Source: Baffinella frigidus
Lineage: Eukaryota > Cryptophyceae > Cryptomonadales > Baffinellaceae
DNA length: 27,504 bases
Assembly: GCA_026770585.1 (NCBI GenBank)
Contig: MU646577.1
Span: forward strand, 419,613 to 447,116
Reading direction: 5' to 3'
Shown here: positions 1-12,300 of the stretch, one piece after another
Position numbering within the stretch: the stretch's first letter is position 1
Layout of the letters: each line of letters begins with the position of its first letter
Translations under genes and position numbers: made by a program
The notes under the pieces: generated by a model
Seen by the model: only the letters and a program-made list of their open reading frames with translations
What the model was told of the DNA's origin: nothing
Database searches by the model: none

Positions 1-130
1 GGGTTTGGGGTTTGGGGTTTGGGGTTTGGGGTTTGGGGTTTGGGGTTCAGGGCTTAAGGTTTAGGGTTTAGGGTTCAGGGTTTAGGGTTTAGGGTTTAGG
101 GTTCATGGTTTAGTGTTTATGGTGTAGGGT
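1..130. repeat. Telomere-like repeat, TTTGGGG then TTTAGGG
   Basis: About seven TTTGGGG units followed by degenerate TTTAGGG. The G-rich strand points inward at the left edge, so this is interstitial filler rather than a chromosome end. Confidence 0.85.
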
Positions 131-162
131 GCCAGGTCCAGAGTTTAGGAAAGAGAGGGGGA

Positions 163-382
163 GAGAAGACTTGATTGAAGCTGCGACAGAAAAAGAAAGT
201 GCAGACCGCTAAGACAGCAAAACCCGCCCTTGAATTGATTCACACCGGAGTTTTAAATCAAACGTGATTTCGAAAAGGACCAGGATCTGCCACGAAACGA
301 AAGTTCGTGGAAACTTTCCGGGAACTTTCCGGAAACGTTTATTAATGCGGCAGATCGTTTTTCGTATTGTATTAATCTGAGT
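163..382. other. AT-richer stretch with a possible next acceptor and a small inverted repeat
   Basis: The minus strand has a strong acceptor ending at 181 (TTTTTCTGTCGCAG). A pair GATCTGCC / GGCAGATC at about 282-358 flanks TTCCGGGAACTTTCCGGAAA-type sequence. No convincing gene. Confidence 0.35.
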
Positions 383-482
383 TCCAATTCGACTAATCAA
401 TCAGTTAGACCAATTGATTCCAACTAGACTGATTGATTGAACCAAATAATTCCAATTTGACTAATTAATTAGACCAATCAAC
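382..482. repeat. Three AT-rich tandem units of 32-36 bp
   Basis: Units start with TTCCAA at 382, 418 and 450, each containing GACTAATYAAT- or GATTGATT-type cores and ACCAA. They lie in the intron downstream of exon 22. Confidence 0.65.
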
Positions 483-502
483 TCGCGGGTGAGGCTCGGA
501 AC

Positions 503-557
503 CTGAGGAGCGGGGCGTAGATGTGGTTCCCGCCCACGAGATTCTTCATCGCGAATC
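503..557 (-). CDS. Kelch gene exon 22
   Basis: 17 codons with two bases at each end, phase 1 to 2: FAMKNLVGGNHIYAPLL. The acceptor is CCAAACCAG and the donor CTCAG|GTTCCG. GGNHIYAP looks like a blade strand after the GG. A strong acceptor (TTTTTCTGTCGCAG) with the exon start at 180 could begin the next exon, but its extent is unclear. Confidence 0.65.
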
Positions 558-3352
558 CTGGTTTGGGGTTTGGGGTTGAGGGGTTAGGGTTTGAGGTTTT
601 GGGGATTGGGGTTTGGGGTTTGGGGTTTAAAGTTTGAGGTTTGGGGGTTGGGGTTATGGGTTTAGGGTTCAGGGTGGGCTTGGGGTTTGGGGTTTGGGGT
701 TTAGGGTTTGGGTTTTAGGGTTTGAGTGTTTAGTGTTTAGTGTTTAGTGTTTAGTGTTTAGTGTTTAGGTTTGATGGTTTATGGTTTATGGTTTAGGGTC
801 CAGGGTTCAGGGTGGGTGTAGGGTTCAGTGTTCAGGGCTGGACCGCGCGGGGGCATTTCCCCTTTCATGATTTCGACCTCCTCCTCGCCTTTGTACTTTG
901 TGCCTGGAGGTTGTAGGGCTTAGGGTTGAGGGTTTAGGGCTCGGGGTTTAGGGTTCATGGTTTACTTGTTCCGAGGAGTAAAGATTTTCAAAGGTAAATG
1001 ATCCCAGGGGTAAGGATTTCAAACGGTGTCGCTCTCGAACGAACTTGGCACATATAAGACAGTCACGGCCGGAATCCGGCTTTGGCTTTCAGGTGAAAGT
1101 CCTTGAAATCTTTTTAGGTGGCTTTTAGGTGTTCCCTCCTCGCTGGACCGCGAAATGTTCCGAGGGGTAAGGTTTTCAGTGTTTAATGTTTAGGGGTAAG
1201 TAAGGTCTTAAGTGTTTATGGTTTAGGGGCGTTTCACCCTTCATGGTCTGAACTTCCTACTCCGCTGTGTACTTCACTCCGAGCCACAAGATTTCAGCTA
1301 AGTCAACCAGCTCACCTAAGTCAACTTTCCCCTGTTTTCGTTTAGATGGACCCGGGTACCATGGCCGGCATTTGACTTAAGGCGCTGGCTTTCAAGGGGA
1401 GTTGACTTAGGCGAAATGTTCTGACTCCGAGTGTACTTGGTGTCTGGTGTTTCGAAGGGTAAATATTCCGAGGGTTGAGGGTTTACGGCTCAGGGTGAAG
1501 TGTTTAGGAGTCATGGGCGGTACCCTCGAGGTGAAAACCTGAACCCGAAGGGTAAATCTTCCAAGGGGTAAAAAAGCGTTACCGGGTTTGAGCATTTGGC
1601 ACCACGATAACACCCAGAAGTCGAGAGGCGGTGCACGCCGTCCAACTTCCCCGCATACATGTAAATATAGTACATGTATAGATTATACAATCTTAAGATG
1701 ATACAATCTATAAATCTGCCATAACCCATCAATAAATACGACATAAACCATTAATAAATCCATTATAAACCCATTTCTCGGTACAGAACAGGCCGGGCAA
1801 AACGGTGCGTTTTGAGTACCGGGTTTGAGCATTTGGCTCCAAGACATCGCCCGGTAGTCGAGGCGGTGCACGTCGTTGAGCTTTCTGGCGCGGGAGGATC
1901 CTCCCGCGATGATGATGGAGGTGTCTTGCAGGAGGACGCAGGGCGAGGACCTCTGCAGGTGTGTGGGGGGAGTTTTAATGGACAGAACGCAGGTGACTGG
2001 GCTGTTGTAAACAGCTGACTGGGCTGCTGTACACAGCTGACTGGGATAATGTGACGTCGTTCAGCTTTCTGGCGCGGGAGGATCCTCCCGCGATGATGAT
2101 GGAGGTGTCTTGCAGGAGGACGCACGGGGAAGACCTCTGCAGGTGGTGGTGGTGGGGGGGATTAATGGACAGCATGCAGGTGACTGGGCTGTTGTAAACA
2201 GCTGACTGGGCTGCTGTACACAGCTGACTGGGCTAATGTGACGTCGTTCAGCTTTCTGGCGCGGGAGGATCCTCCCGCGATGATGATGGAGGTGTCTTGC
2301 AGGAGGACACACGGGGACGAGCGCTGCAGGTATGTGTTGGGGGAAAGTTTTAATGGACAGCACGCAGGTGACTGGGCTGTTGTAAACAGCTGACGGGGCT
2401 GCTGTACACAGCTGACTGGGCTGCTGTGACGTCGTTCAGCTTTCTGTCGCGAGAGGAGCCCCTCGCGATGATGATGCTCCTGTCTTGTAGGAGGACACAC
2501 GGGGACAAGCGCTGCATGTGTGCGTGGGGGGGCGGTTTCTGGTCAGCAAACAGCTGACTGGGCTGATGTTACGTCGTTGAGCTTTCTGAGCATCATTATC
2601 TGAAGAGGCTTCTCCCAGGCCAGGAGGACGCATGGGGACGAGCGCTGCGGGGAGAGGGGGGGGTTAGTCTAAAGAAAACAGCTCCTCGTGGTATTGGTCA
2701 CGTCCTTAGGCACACCCTCTCCACACAGCGGACTTCGAAGGGATCTTGAATAACCCCTAAGCGATAAGACCTAGGACCCTACGGTAGGTAACCCGTAGGG
2801 ACATAAGGGGGGTTCCTACGGATAAGGTAACGGAAACTCGGGCACTGAGTGCCCAAAAATCCCTTCGAAGTCCGCTGTGTGAAGTACTGGGCACGTCCAA
2901 CAGGCACACCCACTGAGGGACGGGACCTGGACATCGTGTCCAAAAAGGATGACCGGCCGTGGCATCTTTGTGTGTGATACGTCCCACCAGCCACCAGAAG
3001 TGAACCAACCCAAAAGTTGATTTCCCCTGCAGACTAGCCCTCAGGGTTAGTCTGCAGGGGAAATCAACTTTTGCCATTCTTCGATTTGGTTCTCTTCTGG
3101 TGGTTGGTGGTCAGCTGTTCGTAGTCCGTGGCCAGTCCCCTCAAAACCTCTTCTCCGTACTGGTCACGTCCGTACGCACACCCTCTGAGGGACGCCCTTC
3201 GATGGATGCTACGGTAGGCAATACCGTAGGGACACAGGGGGGTTCCCACGGATGAGGTAACGGAAAGTCGGTCAGAATCGGGCGAGGTCAAGTTACTCTC
3301 TGTCTCTCTCGCTCTCCTTCTCGCTCGCTCTCTCTCTGACACACAATATCTC

Positions 3353-3383
<31 letters not shown>

Positions 3384-6300
3384 CTCTCGCTCTCTCTCGC
3401 TCTCTCTCTCTCTCTCTGGCTCTCTCTCTCTGGCTCTCTCTCGCTCTCTCTCTCCAAACGGCCAACGTACCTGGGACGGTTGTCGCCCCTCGATATCCTT
3501 GGTGATTTTGTGCAGCTCGTGGTGGTAGTAGACCTTCACACCTGTTGAAAAACGCCAAAACGTGTCAAAAGTCACAGGTGGAGATTCGCCCAAAGTTGAT
3601 TCCCAAGATTTGTACCAGATTTATCTCAAAGAAAAAAGGAACATCCGTTGCCAGGAGTAACGGTGAAGAACACGATCGTTACCTTTTTTTCGTTGAGAAT
3701 AGGCAGAGCTAGGAACACAGGGTTGTTCCTCGAAAACTTGTGAAGTTGTTCCTCGAAAGCAGGCTTGTTCTCGGTGATCTTTTTCGAACTACGCGGGAGA
3801 GCTACATGTGATTTTACGCCCTGCGTCCATCTATTATTTTCCCTTAAAATCGGCAAAAGTTGCCCGAAATGCCCACAGATAATTGACTTTGACGGAAAAG
3901 TAACCGCAGGATATGGGGAAAAATGGATCCAATAACGCAACTAGCCCTCCCCCGTAGAACGGCGACCACTTGTTCTCTGGGACGTCTCAAAAGCAAAAGG
4001 TCAACCTCCGTTAGTACGGTGGAGAACACGGGTCTTACCTTTTTTCGAACGCATGTCAACTTGAGAAAAGTCGGTCAGCCCGAGTGAGGCAGAGCTAGGA
4101 ACACAGGGTTGTTCCCCGAATACTTTCGAGGTTATTGTTGGAAAGTGGTTCTCAGTCGAAAGTGGTCCTGAGTCACCTTGTTCAAACGTATATCCCTTGT
4201 TCAACGCGCAATCTCGAAACCTCGAAACCCAGGAATCGAACAAGTCTTCCCCGGATTCCATCTACTAGGAGTGACGGAGGAAATCACGGGCTCTACCTTT
4301 TTGGAGAAAAACACTTGCTTTACCTTTTTCGAACGGCGACCACTAGTTTGCAGCGAGCGTGGGACGTCTCAAAGCAAACGGGAACCTCCGTTCCTAGTGT
4401 TAAAGGTGGAGAAAATCGGGTGTGACCTTTTTCGAACGGCGACCACTTGTTTGCAGTGTAGTCGAAGATCCACATGTCGCTGAAATACATCTGGGTCAGC
4501 GGTTTGGGGTTTAGGGTTTGGGGTTCAAGGCTGAGGGTTCAGGGTTTAGGGTTCCAGGTTCCGAGTTTGGGGTTCTGGGTTCCGGGTTCCGGATTTAGGG
4601 TTTAGGGTGTAGGGTTTAGGGTGTAGAGTTCAGGGTTCAGGGTTCAGGGTTTAGGGTCCAGGGTTCCGGGTTCAAGGTTTAGGGTTTAGAGTTCAGGGTT
4701 CCGGGTTCAGGGATCAGGAGTCAGGGATCAGGGTTTAGGGTTTCAGATTTTAGGGTTTAGGGTTGAGGGTATACCTTGTACCGCACCCCCGCAGGTTCAT
4801 TAAGGTTCCAGGGTCAAGGTTTAGGGTTTGGGGTTCAAGGTTTAAGGTTTAGGGTTTAGTACATACCTTGTACTCACCCCCACGGCTTTTCCCGCCGTAG
4901 AGGATCGTCCGCAACCCATCGTAGACCTGGATGGTTGAGGGTTTGAGACCATGGTATTTGTGGTGTATATGTGGTGTATATGTATATACCACGTGGTGTA
5001 TACGTATATACCACGTGGTGTATACGTATATATGGTGGGAGATACCAAGGTGGGTGCGTCTCTTTCAGCCGGGGCGCGCGCGGGGTCGAAGATGTGCAGC
5101 TCCGTCCACTCCATCAGCACGACGCCTCAACCCTAGTATATGTGGTGTATATGTGACGGGCGTCCCTATCGGCCAGGGCGCACGCGCAGAGCGAGACACC
5201 ATTTCCGAGGAGGACCCAGCCACACAGCGGGCTACGAAGAAATTTTCGGCCCGAATCGGGCCACCTTTCCGTTACCTTATCTGTAGGACCCCCCCCTATG
5301 CCCCTACGGATTGGTTACCGTAGGGTCGTAGGTCTTATCGCTTGAGGGTTGTTCGAAATCCCTTGAAAGTCCGCTGTGTGGGACGTGTGGATCACACGCG
5401 TCGAACCTTGAGAGTAACTATGGTACGAGCAACTCTTACGACAACGTCTAAAGTGTTCCTCCAGTTGACTTTACTTGTGGAACAACCCTTGCGAGAGAGT
5501 CAGAGTGACTTTACAGAAAACGTACAGGTTATGTACCATGGTAGGAGCGTCGGGTTCGGCCGGGGCGCGCCCCGGCCGTATGTACATACCATACACGTAT
5601 ATACCACGTGGTGTATATGTGTATATGTGTATATGTGTATATGTGTATATGTGTATGTGTGTATGTGTGTATATGTGTATATGTGTTTATGTGTATATGT
5701 GTATATGTGTATATGTGTGTATGTGTATATGTGTGTATGTGTATATGTGTATATGTGTATATGTGTATATGTATATATGTGTATATGTGTATATGTGTAT
5801 ATATGTATATTTGTATATGTGCATATGTTTATATGTGGTGCATACGTATGTATAGTGGGAGAAGCTCCTGGGGATTACCAAGGTAGACGCGTCGCGTTTG
5901 GCTGGCGCGCGCGCGGGCCAAATGTACGTATCATATACGTGTATACCACATGGTGTATACGTATATATGGTGGGAGATACCAAAGTGGGTGCGTCGCGTT
6001 CGGCAGGGGCGCGCGCGGGGTCGGAGATGTGCAGCTCCGTCCACTCCATGAGTACGACGCCCACCTGATTGGGATTGAGGGTTTATTGAGGGTTGAGGGT
6101 TGAAGGTTGAGGGTTTAGGGTTGAGGGGTAAGAAAAGGGTTTGGGGTTTAGGATCGGAGGTTAAGGGATTAGGGTTTGGGGTGCCAGGGTGAAGATGTGC
6201 AGCTCCGTCCAGCACTCTATCAGCACGATGACCACCTGATTTCATGCGATCTGATTTGTTCACCTTTCGCTATCCACACAGCTGGCTATGAAGGGATTTT

Positions 6301-9300
6301 CGGGCACTCAGTGCCCGAGTTTTCCTCACCTTATCCGTAGGAACCCCGCTATGGCCCTGCGGGTTTCCCACCGTAGGGTCTTAGCTCTTATCGCTTAGGG
6401 GTTATTCAAAATCCCTTCGAAATCCGCTGTATGGCTTATGAGTCGCATTCAATTTGAAACGCCGCATGGTCAAGTTCCTGACGGGAACATCACCACCCTC
6501 AGTACAACCCATACAACCAACATTCTAAAGTAGTCTCATTTTTGGCCTCGAGTGCATAGTACATCGCACACCACACTTATGTGGTCAGCCCGGGCTCTTT
6601 CCCACTCCAAAGTTGACAGATTTAGACCGCACATCCAGCTGGTCAACTGGAGAATAACTTGTCAACTTGAGAATAGTCGGTCAACCCGAGTGGGGCAACG
6701 CGAGACCTTGGCCTGGGGGAACTTGGCGTTGTTCGCGGCGTTGTAGCACTGCAGGTCGATCGTCCAACGTACCGTAAACGCCCGATTCCAGACCTGTGGG
6801 CGTGTGTTGGGTCCGTATCGTATAACCCTCTAAGGTTATGTTCCTTTGTACAGACGTGGAAAATGCTCCGGCCCCACGTCAGGGTTTAGGGTTCAGGATT
6901 AGGAGTCCGGGTTTTGGGGTCAGTGATCACGACAAGTCCTTGCCCGCATTCTCATCGTCACATTGGTTCCCAAGACGATCTTCTTCCCGTAGCGCAATAC
7001 ACGCGCGGCGCTAGTGTAATGCCACAAGCTAACGCCAACGGACCCCTTAGCCTACGGTAGGAACCACCCCTCCTCCTACGACGTTGAAAACAAAAAGGTC
7101 TTTAAAAGTTGTAGGGGGGGTGCGCCTACCGCAGGCAATCCGTAGGCTCCAAGTACCTCGCTGGCGTTAGCTTTTCGGATGAAGTGTCTAGCTCATCACC
7201 AGCGCTGCGCACGCGCGTGCGCTCGCGCAGCGCTAGTGTCCTAGACCCGGCGCACCTCCAATGTGGGGCAGGGTTGGAAGGTAGGGCAGGGCAGCACCTC
7301 GAGATTGCCGCCCTCTTTAGACCGCAAATCCAGCTTGTCACTCTCGAGGTGCCGCCCTGCCCTACCTTCCAACCCTGCTCCACATTGGAGGTGCGCTGGG
7401 TCTAGGACACTGTCGCCGTCGCTGACGGTGACAGCGATCGTCGCGTCGCCATCCTCATCATCTTGATCCTCCTCCACTATACCCCCTTAGAACCCTGGGG
7501 TTCTAAGGACCAGGGTTCTAAGGATGCATAGTGTAAACACTACCTACGGTGGTAGTGTTCAGAGTTCTAAGGTGGTAATGTCTAAGGTTCTAACGTGGTT
7601 TCGGGTGGCAGGAAACGCGCACCTCCAGAGTTCTCGAGGGTAGGGGGTGTTGGGGTTAGGGGTGTTGGGAAACACGCACCTCGAGAGTGACGACGGCGAC
7701 AGCGATCACCTTATTACCATCCTCATCATCTTGATCATCCTCCACTATACCCCCTTAGAACCCTGGGGTTCTAAGGACCAGGGTTCTAAGGATGCATAGT
7801 GTAAACACTACCTACGGTGGTAGTGTTCAGAGTTCTAAGGTGGTAATGTCTAAGGTTCTAACGTGGTTTCGGGTGGCAGGAAACGCGCACCTCCAGAGTT
7901 CTCGAGGGTAGGGGGTGTTGGGGTTAGGGGTGTTGGGAAACACGCACCTCGAGAGTGACGACGGCGACAGCGATCACCTTATTACCATCCTCATCATCTT
8001 GATCATCCTCCACTATACCCCCTTAGAACCCTGGGGTTCTAAGGACCAGGGTTCTAAGGATGCATAGTGTAAACACTACCTACGGTGGTAGTGTTCAGAG
8101 TTCTAAGGTGGTAATGTCTAAGGTTCTAACGTGGTTTCGGGTGGCAGGAAACGCGCACCTCCAGAGTTCTCGAGGGTAGGGGGTGTTGGGGTTAGGGGTG
8201 TTGGGAAACACGCACCTCGAGAGTGACGACGGCGACAGCGATCACCTTATTACCATCCTCATCATCTTGATCATCCTCCACTATACCCCCTTAGAACCCT
8301 GGGGTTCTAAGAAACCCTGGGGTTCTAAGGAGGTACAGCGCAAACACTACATACGGTGGCAGTGTTCAGGGTTCAAAGGTGGTAATGTCTAGGGTTCCAA
8401 CGTGGTTCAAGTTGTTAGGAAACGTGGTTTAGGGTGATAGGAAACGTGGTTTAGGGTGATAGGAAACGTGATGTAGGGTGTTAGGTAGGGATTTGTTAGG
8501 GGTTTGGGGGAATGCTTACCTCGAGCGCGACCCTCCAGGGTTTTAAGGTGGTTATGGGCTTGGGAATGCTTACCTCGAGAGCGACGACGGCGACAGCAAT
8601 CACCGCGTCGCCGTCCTCCTCATCTTGATCCTCTTCCAAATACCACACCCCACACCCCAACCCTCAAACTCCAAACGATCTAGGGTGTAGGGTGTAGGGT
8701 CCCGAAATCCTAAACCCAAGATCTTAGGGTAAGGGGTTGCACCTCGAGAGCGACGACGGCGACAGCAATCACCGCGTCACCGTCCGCATCATCTTGATCC
8801 TCTTCTAAATCCGCATCGTTCCTTGCTATCTTGATCACCCGCTTGTACAGATGCACCTGTGTTGGGGGTTTTGGTTCAGAGTTCAGAGTTTGGAGTTTAG
8901 GGGGTAGACAGTCTGCTATTTTGATCACCCGTTTGTACAAATGCACCTGTTGTGAGGGGTTCGGGTTTCGGGGTTCGGGTTCGGGGGTTTGGGAATAGAC
9001 AGTCCACATCGTCCTCATCCTCCTACCGGTCAGTGTCATTCCGCGCTATCCTGATGAGCCGCTTGCATAGGTGCACCAGTTTTGGGGATTAGGGATTAGA
9101 ATTCAGGGCCTTGTCCTGCTTCTCCTCCTCCTCTAAACCCAAATTCCTCTTAATTTTTGTAACAGCCGCGTGTACAGGTGCACCGGATTGGAGGATTTGG
9201 GATTTGGGGTTAGGGTTAGGATCAGGGTTAGGGTTAGGGTTAGGGTTAGGGTTTGGGGATTAGAGGTCGGGCGACGAAGGAATGTTCTGGCCAAAATTAA

Positions 9301-12300
9301 GCAATTTTCCTTTGAGATAGTCCTAGGAGAGGGGAGGGGACCGTGGCGTGTTTGGAGGGCGGGGGCGGAGTCCCAAAGAATCGGAGCTGCTTCCAGACCA
9401 CGTACTCGCCCTCTGGTCTTTGCGAAGACAGCTTGCCCCTGCTCGGTTTAGGGTGTAGGGTGTAGGGTGTAGGGTTTGGGGGTTGAGGTTTCGGGCTTAG
9501 GGTTTCGGGTTTCGGGCTTGGGGTTTCGGGGTTTGGCTTCGAATTTCGGGTTTCGGCTTTGGGGTTTGGAGCTTGGGGCGTGTGGTTTGTGGTTTATGGG
9601 TTGTGGTGTGTGGTGTGTGGTTTGTGGTTTGTGGTTTGTGGTTTCGGGCTTAGGGTTTCTGTCTTAGGGTTTCGTGTTCAGGGTTTAGGGTTTCGGGTTT
9701 AGGGTGTGGGAGGGCTGGGGGCGCACGCATCGATGCGTGGGTTCAGGGTTTACAGTTTAGGGTTTAGGGTGTTGGGTTTCGGGTTTAGGGCTTAGGGAAG
9801 GGTCTCACGAGTCCATTGGCTGCCGGGCGTTTGCCGCGAGCGTGCGGAGCCTCTCCTCCTGAAAGTCAACAATCCCACGTTAAGTCAACTCACTACCTCA
9901 GCATTTGCCCCCTGAAGTCAACAACTTCGTTTCAAGTCAACGAGTTGCCGTACAAAGTCGATTGGCCTCCTAAAAGTCAACAATCTCGCGTCAAGTCAAC
10001 GCCCTGCCGTGAAAAGTCAATTTCGTGAAAAGTCGATTGGCTGCCGGGCATTTGCTGCGAGCGTGCGGAGCCTCTCCTCCAGAAAGTCAACAATTCCGCG
10101 TTAAGTCAACGGGTTGCCGTGTAAAGTCAACTCCGTGCCGTGAAGGTCAACAATTTCGTGTAAGGTCAACGCGCTGCTGTGAAAAGTCAACGCATTGCCG
10201 TGAAAAGTCAACATTGCCCTCCTGAAGTCAACAACTTCGTGTAAAGTCATCAACGTCGTGTAAAGTCATTGCGTTGTCGCGTCAAGTCGATTGGCATCCG
10301 CGCGTTTGCCGCCAGCGAGTGGGGCCTCTCCTCCGTGTTCAGCGTTTAGGGTTTAGGGTTTCGGGTTTAGGGTTTAGGGTTCAGGGTTTAGGGTTTAGGG
10401 TTTAGGGTTTAGGGTTTAGGGTTTAGGGTTTAGGGTTTAGGGTTTAGGGTTTAGGGTTTAGGGTTGATGATTTAGGGCTTAGGACATCGGGGTTTTGGTC
10501 TAGGGTTTCGGGTTGCGGGTTGCGGGTTGCGGGTTTCTTATCCTGAAGTCGTAATTAGGGTTTGCGGTTAAGGGTTTAGGGTTTGGGGTTTGGGGTATAG
10601 GGGTCGCAACCTGTTCGCGCTTCTTCAGAAAAGCTTTCCGTATCTTCTCCTCCACCGCAACCTGAATTATCGAGTTTTACGGTTTAGGCTTTAGGCTTTG
10701 GGGTTTATGGTTTATGGTTTATGGTTTCGTGTGTGATATACGTTTCTCGAGCCGCCCCTTGCTCAAACAAGTCCTCTCTCCCTACAGTTTTGATCTCAGA
10801 AAATAACTGAATCAGTTCCCTTAGAGTTTTCATTTAATTAGGAGGTCTATTTAAATTTACTATGCCCTACATAATTTCTCCTGTTCGACCTCTCATTGAA
10901 AAGGAACTGATGGAGTTATCTTCCAAGATTAGTTTGATGACAGTTGACGATGACACTTTCCTGACAATTTGATGACGCATCAAAAGGGACATGCGATGTT
11001 GAGTGTCCTCAGGATGGTAAACGCCCCAAAAGCGCAGCGTTTCGGGCCAGCACGTGTTCTTGGGAAGACCAACACCTCCAAAAACGCATCGTTTCAACGA
11101 ATTTAAACATGAAGCGTTTCAGGGACACGACTCCATAAATGATATTTTTGGGGGCGTGACCTCGGCTGAACCTTCAACATAAACCCTGGCCGAACCCTAA
11201 ACCCGAACCCCTAAAGCCTAGCCGAACACCCAACCTTACACCCTAGCCGAACCCTAAACTATAAACCCTAGCAGACCCCTGAACCCTAAACCCTAAACCA
11301 TAGCCAAACCTCAGCGTCGAGCAGCACAAGACGCGCTTGTTCGGCTATGTCCGCGGAACGATCAGCTTCGAACTGTCTTATTGGGGACAAGACTCCGAAA
11401 CGGACGATTTTTCGGAGGACAATCCTCCGAAACGGACGCTGTTCGGGGGACAAGACTGCAAAAAGGACGCTTTTTCGGGGGGTATGTGACTGCACAAATG
11501 ACTTTTGGGGGGACGTTATTTTTTTGGGGGGGTGACCTCAGCGTCGAGCAGCGCCTGTTCGGCTATGTTCGCGGAACGGTCCACTTCCAACTGTCTTCAT
11601 GGGGACAAGACTCCGAAACGGACGCTCTTGGGGGGGGTATGACTCTAAAACGAACGCTTTTGGGGGGACAAGACTCCGAAACGGAGGCTTTTGGGGGGTC
11701 ACGACCCCGAAAAGGACGTTTTTCGGGGACGAAAAGAAGGATTTTCAGGGACGTGACCTCGGCGTCAAGGAGGACAAGGCGCGCCTGTTCGGCTATGTCC
11801 GCGGCACGGTCTGCTTCCAACTGCGTTCAGGGTTTAGGGTTCAGGGTGTAAGGTTTGGGGGACATAAGTACAGGTCAGGGTTTAGGGTTTTATGAGAACA
11901 GAACGGTCGGCTTCCAACTGGTGGATTCGGGGTGTGGGGTTTGGGGTTTGGGGTTTATAGTTTATGGTTTGGGGTTTGGGCTTGAGGTTTTACACAACTC
12001 GAGAAGCGCCACAGGGGGAATATACGGCGGTTGACTTAAGAGATGTTGACTTTAGAGATCACTGGACGAGAGGGGCCTCATAACCTGTTCACGAAAGAAG
12101 AGCCGCTTGACGCCAGGCATGATTCCTGTCGCGTCCACAGGGAACTTCTCCCCACCTGTTTCGCGAAAGTTGACAACCCCGGCGTAAAGTCAACTGGTGC
12201 GTAAAGCAAAAAAATAGGGGTTGGCTTAAAGTTAGGGGGGGGGGGGCAGACTTGGAGCGAGGCAGACCATGACCACTTAGCAGCACCAGGGGGCTTCACG

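Larger units (their letters stand above)
5542..6240 (-). repeat. Other partial copies of exon 16 around the real exon
   Basis: The 5' copy at 6187-6240 keeps the acceptor AATCAG and reads VVIVLIE then WTELHIF with an added codon. The 3' copies at 5880-5920 and 5542-5580 read ARAPAKRDASTL-type and keep GTAATC or GTACAT donors. Confidence 0.6.
11311..11922 (-). repeat. Echoes of exon 12
   Basis: Copies at 11311-11372 (nearly complete), 11537-11589 (short internal deletion) and 11896-11922 (5' end only). The first differs from exon 12 almost only at third codon positions on the minus strand. Confidence 0.65.

Noticed and set aside
1-50. Chromosome-end telomere at the left edge
   Set aside because: A left chromosome end should show the C-rich strand 5'; here it is G-rich and quickly degenerates.
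3288-3593. Minus-strand frame of RERERERE
   Set aside because: CT microsatellite read as protein, although exon 19 lies within its span in the same direction.
5342-6103. Long plus-strand frame rich in VYMCICVY
   Set aside because: It is the TG/TA microsatellite translated; the minus strand holds the real exon 16 and its copies.
9860-10290. CRISPR-like regularly spaced repeats
   Set aside because: The repeats are short and degenerate with irregular spacing in a eukaryotic intron, and no cas genes are present.
11381-11851. Plus-strand frame with LFGYVRGT repeated
   Set aside because: Copies differ mostly at third bases on the minus strand instead, and splice sites fit the minus strand.
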